From: Nodularia sp. LEGE 06071 | GTDB taxonomy: Bacteria > Cyanobacteriota > Cyanobacteriia > Cyanobacteriales > Nostocaceae | Length of the DNA: 64,000 nt | NCBI RefSeq assembly: GCF_015207755.1 | Contig: NZ_JADEWH010000006.1 | Span: forward strand, 62,001-126,000 | Direction of reading: 5' to 3' | Shown: positions 43,571 to 53,537 of the stretch, one piece after another | How the letters are laid out: each line of letters starts with the position of its first letter | Numbering within the stretch: position 1 is the first letter of the stretch | Notes under the pieces: model-generated | Databases searched by the model: none | What the model saw: the letters and a program-made list of their open reading frames with translations, nothing else | What the model was told of the DNA's origin: nothing | Program-made: the position numbers and the translations under genes

Positions 43571-46444
43571 CTAATGATTTTTGCCAGCTAATGGCAACAT
43601 TAAGCGACTGACTACCCGGCTATCTGGTAACTGATAGATATGCAATTCTCCTCCTAGTTGCTGGATCAGATTTTGGCAAATCAGCAGATGTAAGCCTGGA
43701 GGTTGGTCGAGTGGAGAAAGTTTCAGCACATCCTTGGGTATATTTTGATCTAATTCTGCCAGTAACTGTGGTTCAACGAAGCCATTATCTGTAATCGATA
43801 ATTCTAATAATTCCTCATCTAAACGGCGACACCAGATATCAATTCTGCCTCCACTTTTAGAACGTTGACAGGCAAAAACTAATAATTCGTGCAGGATTAA
43901 TTCAATTTTGACAATATCACCAGCGATCGCCATTGAGGAAGGATAGGTTGAAGTCTGAATCCCGGACAGGAATGAAGGGCTATTGACTGATTGGTATTCT
44001 CCACCCGATTGTCCCAAACCATGCACACCCACCCATAACTTGTGTTGCTGAAATAAAGTTTCTACTCGTTCGAGCGATCGCTTGAGTAAAGTGGAAATGG
44101 GCATAGTCTCCGCATTCTTATGTAACTGCCATTGTTCCAGCTTCAGTAATCCAGTCATGGAGGCTGTTGTTTGGTCTAACTGCTGCAACAGTAACTGGTA
44201 ACGTGTCCGAGTCAGATCATTACTAGGAATCCCCAAATCATGTATTTGTTCGAGAATCAGCGCTGTTGTTCTTTGAATTTCCTCCAGACGACTATGTTTA
44301 TACCAATTGAGTTGTTGTAATTCCTCGTTTGTAGACTCTAACAGTTGGGTAACTTGCTGTTGACGACGCGACCAAGCTAATTGAGTCACCAGAGTTTCTG
44401 TAGCATTGAGACTTAGCTGTGACCATTGACGTTGACGATGATCTGCTATCACTACTATGCCTGTGGGTTCATAAGCAGCAGCAGTACGTAATGCCAGGAT
44501 TAAAATTTGACCAATTCCTAAACCATTCAACCATTTTCTGGTTTCCGGTGGTAAATCATCCACGCTGAAACTCAGGTAACTATCTTGGCACAGCGCCCAT
44601 TGGATCAGAGCTTCAGACTTAATAGTTACTTGTGCATCTGCCACAATTTTAAATCTAGTATCAGTGCTTAACTCGATAATTTCGGCATAAATCTCACCAG
44701 AAGACCAAGATAAAATCAGTGCCAAGGGACAATCGAGAACAGATACTATTTGTTCTAGTACAGTCCGTTCTAGATGTTTTTCCCTGGTTTCGGTAGTGGG
44801 ATTTTGATCGCTGTGTTCAATGGCTGTGAGGCATTGCTGAATGCTGAATAATACCTTTCGTTGCTGCTTATTATCAATTTGCAATTGCCATTGCTGGACA
44901 ATCACACCAATTTGTTGACTAACGACCCACAGCAGTTCTTTTTCCAAGGTTGACCAAGTGCGATGAGTTTCGTGAGTGAGCAGCACAAGCACTGTTGGTG
45001 CATGACCTTGAGTACAATTACAAATTAACTGCGATCGCACACCATGTTCGATCAGGGGATGTCGCCAGTTAAAAAACCGTAAATCTTCATCTAACTTCTC
45101 CACCTCTACCGCAGCTTTAACATTCTTTAATAAAGAATTATCCACTTCTGCGAGATCATTGAGAGCAAATGTTAAAGGTCGGCGATTATGAGGTTGGCTT
45201 TGGTAGATAATTTGATAATTATTTTGGTCAGCGTCGTATTGCAAGAGTAAAAAGCGCGTAGCAGCTAGTCGAGCTAAAACTTTTGTCGCACAGGTGCGGA
45301 GAATTTCGTTAAATTCATCCTTGTGATAAATAGCTTGAGCAACTTGGCTAGTTAGCTGGGTATCATCTTGAATTTGTTTGATGGTGCTTTCCATGCTGTC
45401 GATGGGAGCAACTAAAGAGATTAGCCCCGCCGCACCTTGGAGAAAATTTTTATCCGCCTCTGCCCAAATTCGTGGTTCATGATCTTCCACCGCCAAAAAT
45501 CCTAGTAGATCCTTGTGCCATAAAATCGGAGCTGCTAACAGCGATCGCACTTGCAAGCGTTTTAACAATTTGGCGGTAAAATGGCTTTGTAGAGAACTCC
45601 GGGCATCACCAATCCAGACAATTTCATTCACGGACAAAGCATAATACAATTCGCTCAACTCCTGCACTGTCATTCCTGGTGCTTGTTGTTTATCTCCATA
45701 ATCACGACCGATATTCACCAGATGATTACTCATCCGACACCAAAAATAACGCCCTTGTCGCTCAAACCAATAAATATTTGTCCGACTGGGAGAGACAAAG
45801 TTATGGGTGGCCTCTACCACTGCTTTGAGCCTTTGATCGAGATTATTCAGAACGCGGATATTTTCTAGTAATTTTAATAATGGTTCATCAGGGCGTTTGG
45901 TTTGCTGTTGCTGCAAATCTATCTCTTTTTGATAGAGTACTGCTCCTAATACCCCTAAAATCATTGTTAATCGTGTCTTTGTGTCTCCTGTCAGTAAGTA
46001 ACCCCAACGTTTGGAACCGAGTAATAGTAAACCTAAAAAACGGTTTTTATGGCGAATAGGCCAAAAAATCGCGCCTTGAATGTTATGTTTTCTACCCAAT
46101 TCTTGCCATGTTGCAGCCCGGTTTTCGTTACGTAAATCTACTACACCTAATGGTCCCTGTTCAATGACTACTTGCTCTAATATGTCGCCGGGATTGAGAA
46201 AAACCCGTTTGTGCAGAAAACTCTTGTCTTGATCAGGTGTAATCCCGCCTTTGCCAAATAATGTGTGCTGGAGGCGATCGTAAAGCGCAATCCAAATCAG
46301 ACTGTAGTCAAATTCCTGTTGGATATAAGAAATAGTAGTTGCAATCAGAACGTCAACATCATCCTCTTCTCTCAGGCTTTGGAGGACGCGGCACAAGGCT
46401 AGAATCTGTTGTTCGTCGCTTAAAGATTTTTGTGGCTGCCCCAT
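43571..46444 (-). CDS. Multi-GAF sensor with degenerate histidine-kinase-like C-terminus
   Basis: The 957-aa soluble protein carries several GAF domains (about residues 15-185, 195-350, 365-530 and 545-720). A helical segment with YKHSRLEEIQRTTALIL near 735-750 stands where a DHp domain would be, with a possible phospho-His in KHSRLEE. The C-terminal ATPase-like domain has ITDNGFVEPQLLAEL and LHLLICQNLIQQLGGEL. The N-box (ELILHELLVFACQRS) lacks the usual Asn-Ala pair, so kinase activity is doubtful. Ligands of the GAF domains are unknown; no bilin-binding cysteine was identified with confidence. It diverges from pyrD. Confidence 0.75.
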   Translation of the reverse strand: MGQPQKSLSDEQQILALCRVLQSLREEDDVDVLIATTISYIQQEFDYSLIWIALYDRLQHTLFGKGGITPDQDKSFLHKRVFLNPGDILEQVVIEQGPLGVVDLRNENRAATWQELGRKHNIQGAIFWPIRHKNRFLGLLLLGSKRWGYLLTGDTKTRLTMILGVLGAVLYQKEIDLQQQQTKRPDEPLLKLLENIRVLNNLDQRLKAVVEATHNFVSPSRTNIYWFERQGRYFWCRMSNHLVNIGRDYGDKQQAPGMTVQELSELYYALSVNEIVWIGDARSSLQSHFTAKLLKRLQVRSLLAAPILWHKDLLGFLAVEDHEPRIWAEADKNFLQGAAGLISLVAPIDSMESTIKQIQDDTQLTSQVAQAIYHKDEFNEILRTCATKVLARLAATRFLLLQYDADQNNYQIIYQSQPHNRRPLTFALNDLAEVDNSLLKNVKAAVEVEKLDEDLRFFNWRHPLIEHGVRSQLICNCTQGHAPTVLVLLTHETHRTWSTLEKELLWVVSQQIGVIVQQWQLQIDNKQQRKVLFSIQQCLTAIEHSDQNPTTETREKHLERTVLEQIVSVLDCPLALILSWSSGEIYAEIIELSTDTRFKIVADAQVTIKSEALIQWALCQDSYLSFSVDDLPPETRKWLNGLGIGQILILALRTAAAYEPTGIVVIADHRQRQWSQLSLNATETLVTQLAWSRRQQQVTQLLESTNEELQQLNWYKHSRLEEIQRTTALILEQIHDLGIPSNDLTRTRYQLLLQQLDQTTASMTGLLKLEQWQLHKNAETMPISTLLKRSLERVETLFQQHKLWVGVHGLGQSGGEYQSVNSPSFLSGIQTSTYPSSMAIAGDIVKIELILHELLVFACQRSKSGGRIDIWCRRLDEELLELSITDNGFVEPQLLAELDQNIPKDVLKLSPLDQPPGLHLLICQNLIQQLGGELHIYQLPDSRVVSRLMLPLAGKNH

Positions 46445-46550
46445 CTGAATTATTGATCAACTTAGCTTGTAATATATTAAGATGCCCAGAAAAACATCCA
46501 GACTCAATATAACTACGGATGATTGCTGTAAGTTCTGGGTAAAATTTTAC

Positions 46551-47690
46551 ATGGATATTTATCAAGTTGCACTTCGTCCGCTATTATTCAATCTGGTGAA
46601 AGCCGATCCAGAGTGGTTACATCAGCAGACAATTCGGAGTTTAAGCTGGCTCTCACAAACCAGCAACCCTTCGGCTCATTGGGTAAATCAACGTCTACAA
46701 CAGTCCTTGTGTCTGAAAGATCCACGCCTCGAACAAAATTTGTTTGGGCTAAACTTCCCCAATCCTTTAGGGTTAGCAGCTGGTTTTGATAAAGATGGAG
46801 TAGCTGCCGGGATTTGGTCTAGTCTAGGTTTTGGCTTCGCAGAACTAGGAACAGTCACTTTTTTAGCACAACCAGGAAACCCCCGACCCCGTTTATTTCG
46901 CTTGCCATTGGATCAAGCAGCTCTCAATCGCATGGGTTTTAATAATAGGGGAGCCGCAGCAATGGCAACAAGGTTAGCACAAGATCAGCCAGAGTTAGCC
47001 TCGTCAATTCCCATAGGTATAAATTTGGGTAAATCTAAGGTTACACCATTGGAAGCAGCTGGAGAAGATTATCTTAACAGTTTTCGCTTACTGAAAGAGC
47101 TGGGCGACTATTTTGTTGTTAATGTCTCTTCTCCCAATACTCCTGGGTTGCGATCGCTCCAAGATGCTGTGATGCTTGGTTCTATCTTGGATTTATTACA
47201 GCAGAAAAACAAATCACAAAAGCCGATATTTGTCAAGATTGCGCCGGATTTAGAATGGGAGGCGATCGCTGACATTATTGCTTTAGCCAAAACTTACCAA
47301 CTAGCCGGAATTATTGCCACCAACACCACCATCCGCCGGGATGGATTGAAAACTCAAATAATTAACCAAACAGGCAAATCACCCCAGTCAGAAGCCGGCG
47401 GAATTAGCGGTGTGCCATTACGCGATCGCTCCACCGAGGTAATTCGGTTTATTTGGCAGCAAACCCAAGGAGAAATCCCGATCATCGGTGTTGGTGGCAT
47501 TTTCACCCCGGAAGACGCTTGGGAAAAAATCACTGCTGGGGCAAGTTTAATCCAAGTATATACAGGCTGGATTTACCAAGGACCGATGATGGTACGCCGG
47601 ATTCTCGAAGGTTTGCTTTTACAACTGGAAAAGAATCAGCTAAATTCCATCACCGAAGCCGTAGGTAAAGAATTAAAAATTATAAATTAA
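46551..47690 (+). CDS. pyrD: Quinone-dependent dihydroorotate dehydrogenase (class 2)
   Basis: From [20 protein letters not shown] the enzyme is 379 aa. It oxidises dihydroorotate to orotate in pyrimidine synthesis, passing electrons to quinone. N-terminal helices ([13 protein letters not shown] and [13 protein letters not shown]) are the membrane-binding class 2 feature. FMN and substrate contacts are visible: [39 protein letters not shown] (catalytic Ser), and [10 protein letters not shown]. An upstream ATG at 46482 would add unlikely residues. It is divergent from the GAF sensor gene. Confidence 0.95.
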   Translation: MDIYQVALRPLLFNLVKADPEWLHQQTIRSLSWLSQTSNPSAHWVNQRLQQSLCLKDPRLEQNLFGLNFPNPLGLAAGFDKDGVAAGIWSSLGFGFAELGTVTFLAQPGNPRPRLFRLPLDQAALNRMGFNNRGAAAMATRLAQDQPELASSIPIGINLGKSKVTPLEAAGEDYLNSFRLLKELGDYFVVNVSSPNTPGLRSLQDAVMLGSILDLLQQKNKSQKPIFVKIAPDLEWEAIADIIALAKTYQLAGIIATNTTIRRDGLKTQIINQTGKSPQSEAGGISGVPLRDRSTEVIRFIWQQTQGEIPIIGVGGIFTPEDAWEKITAGASLIQVYTGWIYQGPMMVRRILEGLLLQLEKNQLNSITEAVGKELKIIN

Positions 47691-47696
47691 CAATTT

Positions 47697-48437
47697 TTAA
47701 CCTTCCTCTAGTGGGAAAAACTCCTTTGTTTTTTCCGAGTATGTCCAGGCGATACCATCAGGGTCTTTGTGACGACACCACTCTGGAAACTCTGGATCAT
47801 TGCGGCGTTTGTAGACTGTACTGGAATAAACATTCAGTCGTTTGGCAAGTTCTGATTGGATCAGAGAACCAAACATTAACTGCTGTTCTAGCGATCGCTT
47901 AACTTCTGGATCAGTTGCTGGAGGTGGTGCTTCAGTTGCCGATTCTGACACCACTGGCTGGGGTTCTGGTGCGGCTAAAAGCGATCGCGCAGTTTTAGTA
48001 ACTGGTAGAGATGGCAGCTTTTGATCCGGTTCACTACTATCAAGGATATCGCCAAGAATACTGGCAGACATAAAGTAATAAACCTCACCCCCTTCTTGAG
48101 AGTTCTGGATACTCGCACCAAATTCAGAAGCCTTACTATCTAAATAGCGTTTTGCCGTTGTCCCCGAAAAATTTCCCCTCATTGCCAAATCCATTGGCGT
48201 AATCTTGCCTTGAGTTTCCCGAATCATTTCATGGAAAACCGGATTAACTTGCCCAGACCACTGTTGCCATTGATATTGTTGCCAAACTTGGAAACCAATC
48301 GCCAGCATCAGAATTGCCAGTAAAATTCTCCAGGTAGCAACCAGGAAAATAATCAAAAACGAGATTGGCAAAAGTAGAACGAGGAACCCTTTCCCGTTGC
48401 TTTCTATTAGTTTTTCACTCATGCCGATTATTGCCAA
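47697..48437 (-). CDS. Hypothetical cyanobacterial membrane-anchored protein
   Basis: The 246-aa protein has a membrane hairpin near residues 15-50 (FLVLLLPISFLIIFLVATW and ILLAILMLAIGF), then an acidic/proline-rich linker near 160-175 (TEAPPPATDPEV). The C-terminal 70 residues include LIQSELAKRLNVYSSTVYKR, like a small helix-turn-helix, and WTYSEKTKEFFPL. I do not recognise a named family. The start may be Met6 (48422). It converges with pyrD and lies downstream of egtD. Confidence 0.6.
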   Translation of the reverse strand: MAIIGMSEKLIESNGKGFLVLLLPISFLIIFLVATWRILLAILMLAIGFQVWQQYQWQQWSGQVNPVFHEMIRETQGKITPMDLAMRGNFSGTTAKRYLDSKASEFGASIQNSQEGGEVYYFMSASILGDILDSSEPDQKLPSLPVTKTARSLLAAPEPQPVVSESATEAPPPATDPEVKRSLEQQLMFGSLIQSELAKRLNVYSSTVYKRRNDPEFPEWCRHKDPDGIAWTYSEKTKEFFPLEEG

Positions 48438-48635
48438 TTGAATTTTTGGAAAATAATACTATTATCTTGGCAAAAAGTGGGACATTTTTTTGTATCGTTT
48501 GGCAAAGTTACAGAAAAAGAGGAACGGGGGCAGGGGGCAGGGTGCAGGGGAGAAGAGGAAAGGTTGTTAAGTAACCGGAAGTTTAAAGTAATTTCTAACT
48601 CCCCCTTGCTCCCTGCTCCCCGCACCCCTGCCTCT
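48438..48635. other. Spacer with inverted GC-rich filler repeat
   Basis: GGGGGCAGGGGGCAGGGTGC on the left faces CCCTGCTCCCCGCACCCCTG on the right, an imperfect inverted repeat of a family common between cyanobacterial genes. It sits between egtD and the membrane protein gene. No gene is supported. Confidence 0.5.
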
Positions 48636-49670
48636 TTATGCTTGCCGTTGACAAAGCAACAAACCAAACCACTGATCAGGATCAGTCCACACATTCAGGG
48701 GTACTAAACCCAGTGCAGTCAGTTGCTGTTGCATAATCTTCAGGTCAAATTTGCGGGAAATTTCCGTGTGGATAGTTTCCCCTAGAGCAAAATTAACAGT
48801 CAGATTGAGAGCGCGTAATTCTACAGATTGCGATCGCAAACTGCGTAAATACGACTCAATTTGATTTTCGGTTTCGTTATAAAACGACCAGTGTTCAAAC
48901 TGCATCGTGTCAAAATTCCCCTCAAATCTTTGATTTAAATGCTCCAAAATATTCAAGTTAAACGCCGCCGTCACGCCTTCGCTATCGTCATAAGCTGGTT
49001 CCAAGATATGTTTTGGCTTTTGTAAATCTATCCCCAATAAGAAATACTCCCCTACTTCCAGAGCATTTTTAATTTGAGACAGAAAAATATCACTTTCTTC
49101 GGGCGTGAGATTACCCAACGTACTGCCAATAAAACCAATCAGCCGACTGGGTAATTCTGATGGCAAGATTTTTGCCAAGGCTAACTCGTAGGTTCCGGCA
49201 AGTGCATGAACTTGTAAAGAAGGATAATCTGCCAATAGCTGCCTAGCACTACTTTCTAATATCCCCGCACTCACATCAATGGGTACATATAGCATGGGGT
49301 AGCCTAGTTGCTGGTAAGCATCCAGTATAATTCTGGTTTTAGTAGAGCTACCACTGCCCAGTTCTACCAATTCACAAGGGCCAGTTATTCTGGCAATTTC
49401 ACCAGCATATTTCTGTAAAATCGCAGTTTCCGTGCGTGTCAAATAATATTCTGGTAATTCACAGATTTGCTCAAATAACTCAGACCCACGATCATCATAA
49501 AAGTAATGGGTGGGAAGGGTTTTAGGTGTTTGAGTTAATCCCTGAATTATATCACTCCCAGTATCAAATGAGACTATTTCATTCACTGGAAGCAAACGCT
49601 CGATCTGCAAGCGTTCTTCAATGCTGTTTGGGGAAGTAACTTTGCTGATAGCAGCTTTAGATATTGACAT
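48636..49670 (-). CDS. egtD: L-histidine N-alpha-methyltransferase
   Basis: The 344-aa enzyme trimethylates histidine to hercynine, first step of ergothioneine synthesis. Family text includes PTHYFYDDRGSELFEQICEL, EYYLTRTETAIL, the SAM motif LVELGSGSSTKTR and YVPIDVSAGIL; later FIGSTLGNLTPEE and LLGIDLQKP. Histidine-binding residues known in EgtD (Tyr in the TRTE region, Asn in GSTLGN, Glu and Ser near the C-terminus) appear in place. It lies downstream of egtB on the same strand with 220 bases between. Cytosolic; product is an antioxidant. Confidence 0.9.
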   Translation of the reverse strand: MSISKAAISKVTSPNSIEERLQIERLLPVNEIVSFDTGSDIIQGLTQTPKTLPTHYFYDDRGSELFEQICELPEYYLTRTETAILQKYAGEIARITGPCELVELGSGSSTKTRIILDAYQQLGYPMLYVPIDVSAGILESSARQLLADYPSLQVHALAGTYELALAKILPSELPSRLIGFIGSTLGNLTPEESDIFLSQIKNALEVGEYFLLGIDLQKPKHILEPAYDDSEGVTAAFNLNILEHLNQRFEGNFDTMQFEHWSFYNETENQIESYLRSLRSQSVELRALNLTVNFALGETIHTEISRKFDLKIMQQQLTALGLVPLNVWTDPDQWFGLLLCQRQA

Positions 49671-49891
49671 TCAACCTCCATCGTGTAAAGTTATACCAAT
49701 TCGGAATGAAGAAATAGAGCATTCATCACCTTATTCTCAAAAATTGATATTAGATTCCTTTTGAGGGCAAACTTTTACCCCAGCCAGTGAAACACATCGC
49801 TCTAGGTCATAACATCACGCCTGAGCTAGATTAATCGAGCTTTTAAGCCATCTTTAAGGATTTTCTCATAAAAACCGATGCCGAGTATTTT

Positions 49892-51136
49892 TTACTCAGC
49901 ACTTAGCACTTGACTAGCAGCACAGCGAAACCCGGCGAAGATTTGGTACACGCTGGGATAATACCAGTTGCGAAAACTAGCACGTAGTCCCCAATGACGT
50001 GTAGCCCAACTCCCGCCTTTTAAAACCCGGTGCTTGTGGTCAAAATAAACTTGGGAATAACCGATGTAAGGGAAACTCTGGAAACCCTCGTAACCATCAA
50101 ACCAGGAAGCTGTCCACTCCCAGACATTGCCTAGAGTATCGTATAAGCCATAGGCACTTTGTCCCCCTGGATAGGTATCTACTGGTGTAGTGTGACCAAT
50201 AAGGCGATCGCAATTACAATTTTCCGAACTTGGCGATTCATTTCCCCAAGGATAGATGCGCCGACAACCAGCATTTGCGTCCCAACTAGCCGCTTTTTCC
50301 CATTCAGCTTCTGTCGGTAGCCGCTTCCCCACAAATCGCGAATATGCTTCGGCCTCATACCAACTGACACCACAAACCGGGTGATTATCCCAATTGCCAT
50401 CGCCAGACCAGTAAAGTGGTTTAATCACCTGCTGAGTTTGTCGCCATTTCCATCCAGCTTCCGACCACCATTGAGAATTTTGGTAGCCTCCAGCCTCCAT
50501 AAATAACCGATACTGTCCACAATTCACAGGATATCGGTCAATATAATAAGTCTCTAAATATACTTTATGTCCAGGGCGCTCATTATCCAGAGCATAGATA
50601 TCATCACTTCCCTGTTCAAATTCACCAGCCGGAATGAGAATCATTTCCGTAATATTTTCTATAGGAGACGTATAACTCATACTTTCTCCTATCTCTTCTA
50701 TCTCCCCCTTTTCCCACTTCATCAATTCCAGCACAAAGCTAATAATTTCGCAGTGTTGGCTTTCGTGCTGAATCAAAAAGCGCCAAAGACGTTCTTCTTG
50801 TTCAAAATCAACTACTTCTAGGCGTTGCAAAACCTGTTTTCTCACTTTGTCCAGGTAATCAAGGGTTGTTTGTAGATGAGGTAACTGGACACGTTGTGAT
50901 TTAGGTAAACCATCAGCCGCGAATAGTTTCCGGTATTGGGGGAAAGAACAAGGCAAACCCCCCATGTGTTCTAGTAACCATAAAGACTCAGTAAAAGCAA
51001 TATGCCCTAAGTGCCAACCAACGGGACTAAACTCAGGATGAGGCTGACTACAAAACGTAGCTTCATCCATCCCCTCGAACAACTTCAAAGTTTTCAGACG
51101 ACATTCAACCAAGTCACAAAAAAGAGCCTTTTTCAC
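49892..51136 (-). CDS. egtB: Hercynine sulfoxide synthase / ergothioneine C-S bond enzyme
   Basis: The non-haem iron enzyme couples hercynine to a sulfur donor. An N-terminal DinB-like helical domain supplies iron ligands: FSPVGWHLGHIAFTE and HESQHCEII (H-x3-H-x-E). The C-terminal formylglycine-enzyme-like domain has ERPGHKVYLETYYIDRYPV, GVSWYEAEAYSRFVGKRLPT and RVLKGGSWATRHWGLRASFR. I chose the GTG at 51136 (VKKALFCDLVE), one base after the egtC stop; longer starts would extend 34 residues into egtC. This gives 414 aa. It may be coupled to egtC. Whether cysteine or gamma-glutamylcysteine is used is not certain. Confidence 0.88.
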   Translation of the reverse strand: MKKALFCDLVECRLKTLKLFEGMDEATFCSQPHPEFSPVGWHLGHIAFTESLWLLEHMGGLPCSFPQYRKLFAADGLPKSQRVQLPHLQTTLDYLDKVRKQVLQRLEVVDFEQEERLWRFLIQHESQHCEIISFVLELMKWEKGEIEEIGESMSYTSPIENITEMILIPAGEFEQGSDDIYALDNERPGHKVYLETYYIDRYPVNCGQYRLFMEAGGYQNSQWWSEAGWKWRQTQQVIKPLYWSGDGNWDNHPVCGVSWYEAEAYSRFVGKRLPTEAEWEKAASWDANAGCRRIYPWGNESPSSENCNCDRLIGHTTPVDTYPGGQSAYGLYDTLGNVWEWTASWFDGYEGFQSFPYIGYSQVYFDHKHRVLKGGSWATRHWGLRASFRNWYYPSVYQIFAGFRCAASQVLSAE

Positions 51137-51137
51137 A

Positions 51138-51926
51138 CTAGATTGGTTTAATCTGGATATCACAGTCTTCTCCCACACTGATAATGCTATTTTCTGGACA
51201 AGCACTCCAATTACCAGTAAATAACGGTTCAGAGGCAATAATTACAGATTTAGGAAAATTTAGATGATCCTTTAGCCAATATAGCGACGGAGCCGGCGCA
51301 TTGCTAGAAAAGCGTGAAGCAATTAAACGATTTCCATCACTGAAGACGATGTTGGCTGAAACTTTGACTTGATGGCGTTTTGCCATTTCTAATAAAGTTA
51401 GTAATGTATGACCTAAAGCATCTTCTGGAGATTGATCTTGATTGATTTGACTCTGAGAAAGTAGCAGCGCAAAGATGTGTTCCGAATCAGTAATACCATT
51501 AATTTTTTCGTAAAAATCATCAGTTAATTTACTGCGGATTTCGCGGTGTAATGTTTTGCGAAAATTTTCAATGTATCCATTGTGAATAAATAACTGTTGT
51601 TGATGGTTAAACGGCTGACAATTAGCGAAATCTAAAGCTTGTCCAGGTGTCGCACTGCGAACATAAGCAAGTACGCATTTAGATTCCACATAACGGCTAA
51701 GATCAGCCAGGTTTAAGTCATTCCAAATAGGTAGGGTATTTCGATACGTAAATGGGTCTGTATTTTTTTGACTATGATACCAACCCACACCAAAGCCATC
51801 TGCATTCACAACTCCAGAAGTCATTTCCAGCGGCTGGTAACTCTGAACAATCAAAGAATGTTCAGGTTTATATAGAATATCCTCTAAAGTCACAGGCGAA
51901 CCCAGGTAGGCAAGTAAACGACACAT
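51138..51926 (-). CDS. egtC: Class II glutamine amidotransferase, EgtC type
   Basis: From MCRLLAYLGSPVTLEDI the product is 262 aa. Cys2 becomes the N-terminal nucleophile after Met removal, so the start at 51926 is required; an upstream ATG at 51974 would bury it. Other family features are VNADGFGVGWYH, RSATPGQALDFANCQPF and FIHNGYIENF. In actinobacteria EgtC removes a gamma-glutamyl group from the ergothioneine intermediate. Its place directly before egtB supports that role. Other class II members of unknown function share this fold. Confidence 0.82.
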   Translation of the reverse strand: MCRLLAYLGSPVTLEDILYKPEHSLIVQSYQPLEMTSGVVNADGFGVGWYHSQKNTDPFTYRNTLPIWNDLNLADLSRYVESKCVLAYVRSATPGQALDFANCQPFNHQQQLFIHNGYIENFRKTLHREIRSKLTDDFYEKINGITDSEHIFALLLSQSQINQDQSPEDALGHTLLTLLEMAKRHQVKVSANIVFSDGNRLIASRFSSNAPAPSLYWLKDHLNFPKSVIIASEPLFTGNWSACPENSIISVGEDCDIQIKPI

Positions 51927-51974
51927 ATAGAAAAAGTTGCTTTGGTAAAATACTAAGAGAACGGGCGATAACAA

Positions 51975-52278
51975 TCTTTAATCAAAAAAACCACAGATAC
52001 ACACCGAAAAATTATCTGTGTTTAGTAAGTAAGAGACAAAAATTCCATGCATATAAAATAAATAGAAATTAACCGTAGGGTGGGTATAGCCCAAGGGGCA
52101 TGGCTGCGCTAAAGCGACAGCGTAACCCACCTAAAATTGTAAAAACTGAGCGCAGCCTAAGTTTTAACGGTGCGTTGTGCTGCTTGATTTGTCCTTACAT
52201 AGTGATAAATATGAATAATTTATCACTACCTACTTATTTGGATTAAAAACTTTTCGCTGTCTACATCTGTGGTGATAA
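51975..52278. other. Repeat-containing spacer
   Basis: This 304-bp stretch contains a dispersed repeat, GTAGGGTGGGTATAGCCC followed by GCTAAAGCGACAGCG and GTAACCCACC, with inverted arms GTAGGGTGGGT/ACCCACC. No gene or RNA was recognised. It separates the egt genes from the peptide ABC permease. Confidence 0.5.
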
Positions 52279-53304
52279 TTAATAGCGAATACGTGGGTCA
52301 ACATAAGCATTGAGAATATCAATCAAAATACTAGCAGTCACAACGATCGCCCCAAAAAAGACTAATACTCCTTGTACAGTGGGATAATCGCGATCAGAAA
52401 TGGCTTGATATAGGCGATTTGCTAAACCAGGCCAAGAAAACGTCACCTCAGTTAAAATTGCCCCACCCAGCAGCGATGCAAAAGTTAAACCTAATACGGT
52501 AATTACTGGAATTAAGGCATTTTTCAAAGCATGGGAGACTAAAATTTTATTTTCAGCAATACCTCTAGCTCTAGCGGCTTCTACATAATCTGCTTTTAAG
52601 GTTTCCTTTAAATTTACGCGCACAATTCGCTCAAAAATACCACTGAGCAAAATTCCTAGAGTCAGACTAGGTAGGGCTAAATGGTGCAAAGAGATAAAAA
52701 ATTGAGTTAAATTTCCCTTCAGCAAGCTATCAATGGTATATAATCCAGTGATCGCAGTAGGAGCCGAAAGATTAGGCGGAAAACGGTTAGAATTAGGAAA
52801 CCAACCCAGTTGCACAGAGAAAATCAACTGTAAAAGCATTCCTGCCCAAAACATTGGAAGTGCGTAAGTAATAATACCAAATAACCTCCCCCCAATATCA
52901 AAATAAGTACCGGGACGAGAAGCCGAAAGAGTACCAGCCACAATACCCACAATCAGGGCTACTGCCATACTTGATACTGCTAACTCTACAGTGGCGGGGA
53001 AATACTGCCCAATAATGTCCCAAACAGACTGTCCCCGACTTGTTAAAGATGTCCCCAAATCAAAACGCAGTAAGTTTCCCAGATAATTTAAATACTGTAG
53101 CCACAGAGGAAGATTTAAACCTAATTGTTGGCGTAATTCTTCCTTAGCTGCTTCAGGCGCACGTCCGCCGAGAATTGCATCTGCTGGATCTCCTGGTGTT
53201 GCTCGTAGTAATAAAAATACAATAGTAATAATAGTCAACAATTGCAGTGGAGCCAGAACTAACCGAGAGGCAATGTAATATTGTAAAGCTTTAGATCGAG
53301 ACAT
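52279..53304 (-). CDS. Peptide-type ABC transporter permease (DppB/OppB family)
   Basis: The 341-aa inner-membrane protein has six helices. TPGDPADAILGGRAPEAAKE near residue 35 and the EAA loop DYVEAARARGIAENKILVSH near 240 are standard for DppB/OppB permeases. The C-terminal GGAILTEVTFSWPGLANRLY is also conserved. Its partners DppC and the ATPases are not in the window. The solute-binding gene lies upstream on the same strand, with a mobile miniature element in the gap. Confidence 0.9.
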   Translation of the reverse strand: MSRSKALQYYIASRLVLAPLQLLTIITIVFLLLRATPGDPADAILGGRAPEAAKEELRQQLGLNLPLWLQYLNYLGNLLRFDLGTSLTSRGQSVWDIIGQYFPATVELAVSSMAVALIVGIVAGTLSASRPGTYFDIGGRLFGIITYALPMFWAGMLLQLIFSVQLGWFPNSNRFPPNLSAPTAITGLYTIDSLLKGNLTQFFISLHHLALPSLTLGILLSGIFERIVRVNLKETLKADYVEAARARGIAENKILVSHALKNALIPVITVLGLTFASLLGGAILTEVTFSWPGLANRLYQAISDRDYPTVQGVLVFFGAIVVTASILIDILNAYVDPRIRY

Positions 53305-53391
53305 ATTTTAGCTAAAAGTATTCAAATGGACTCGACAACCCACAACTCAAAACCTCACCCTGTCCTAGCGGACATCCCTCTCGTTACTAAG

Positions 53392-53537
53392 GCTACCGTG
53401 TACACACAAGTGATCGAATCGCCCCCTAACCCCCAATTCTGGGGGAACAAGAATTTTCAAAGTCCCCCAAACTTGGGGGATTTAGGGGGCAAAACAGGCT
53501 CAAACGCAAACAGACAGGACTTGTGTGTACACCGTAG
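53392..53537. mobile_element. 145-bp mobile miniature element (copy 2)
   Basis: This is an inverted copy of the element at 4948-5092, with ends CTACCGTGTACACACAAGT and ACTTGTGTGTACACCGTAG. CGTTACTAAG flanks it on both sides (53382-53391 and 53538-53547), a target duplication. Only a few bases differ from copy 1. It lies between the binding-protein and permease genes of a peptide transporter. Confidence 0.85.

Noticed and set aside
49690-49705. ATACCAATTC near 49690 and 56163 as further copies of the 123-bp element
   Set aside because: Only the ten terminal bases match; the body and the other end are missing.
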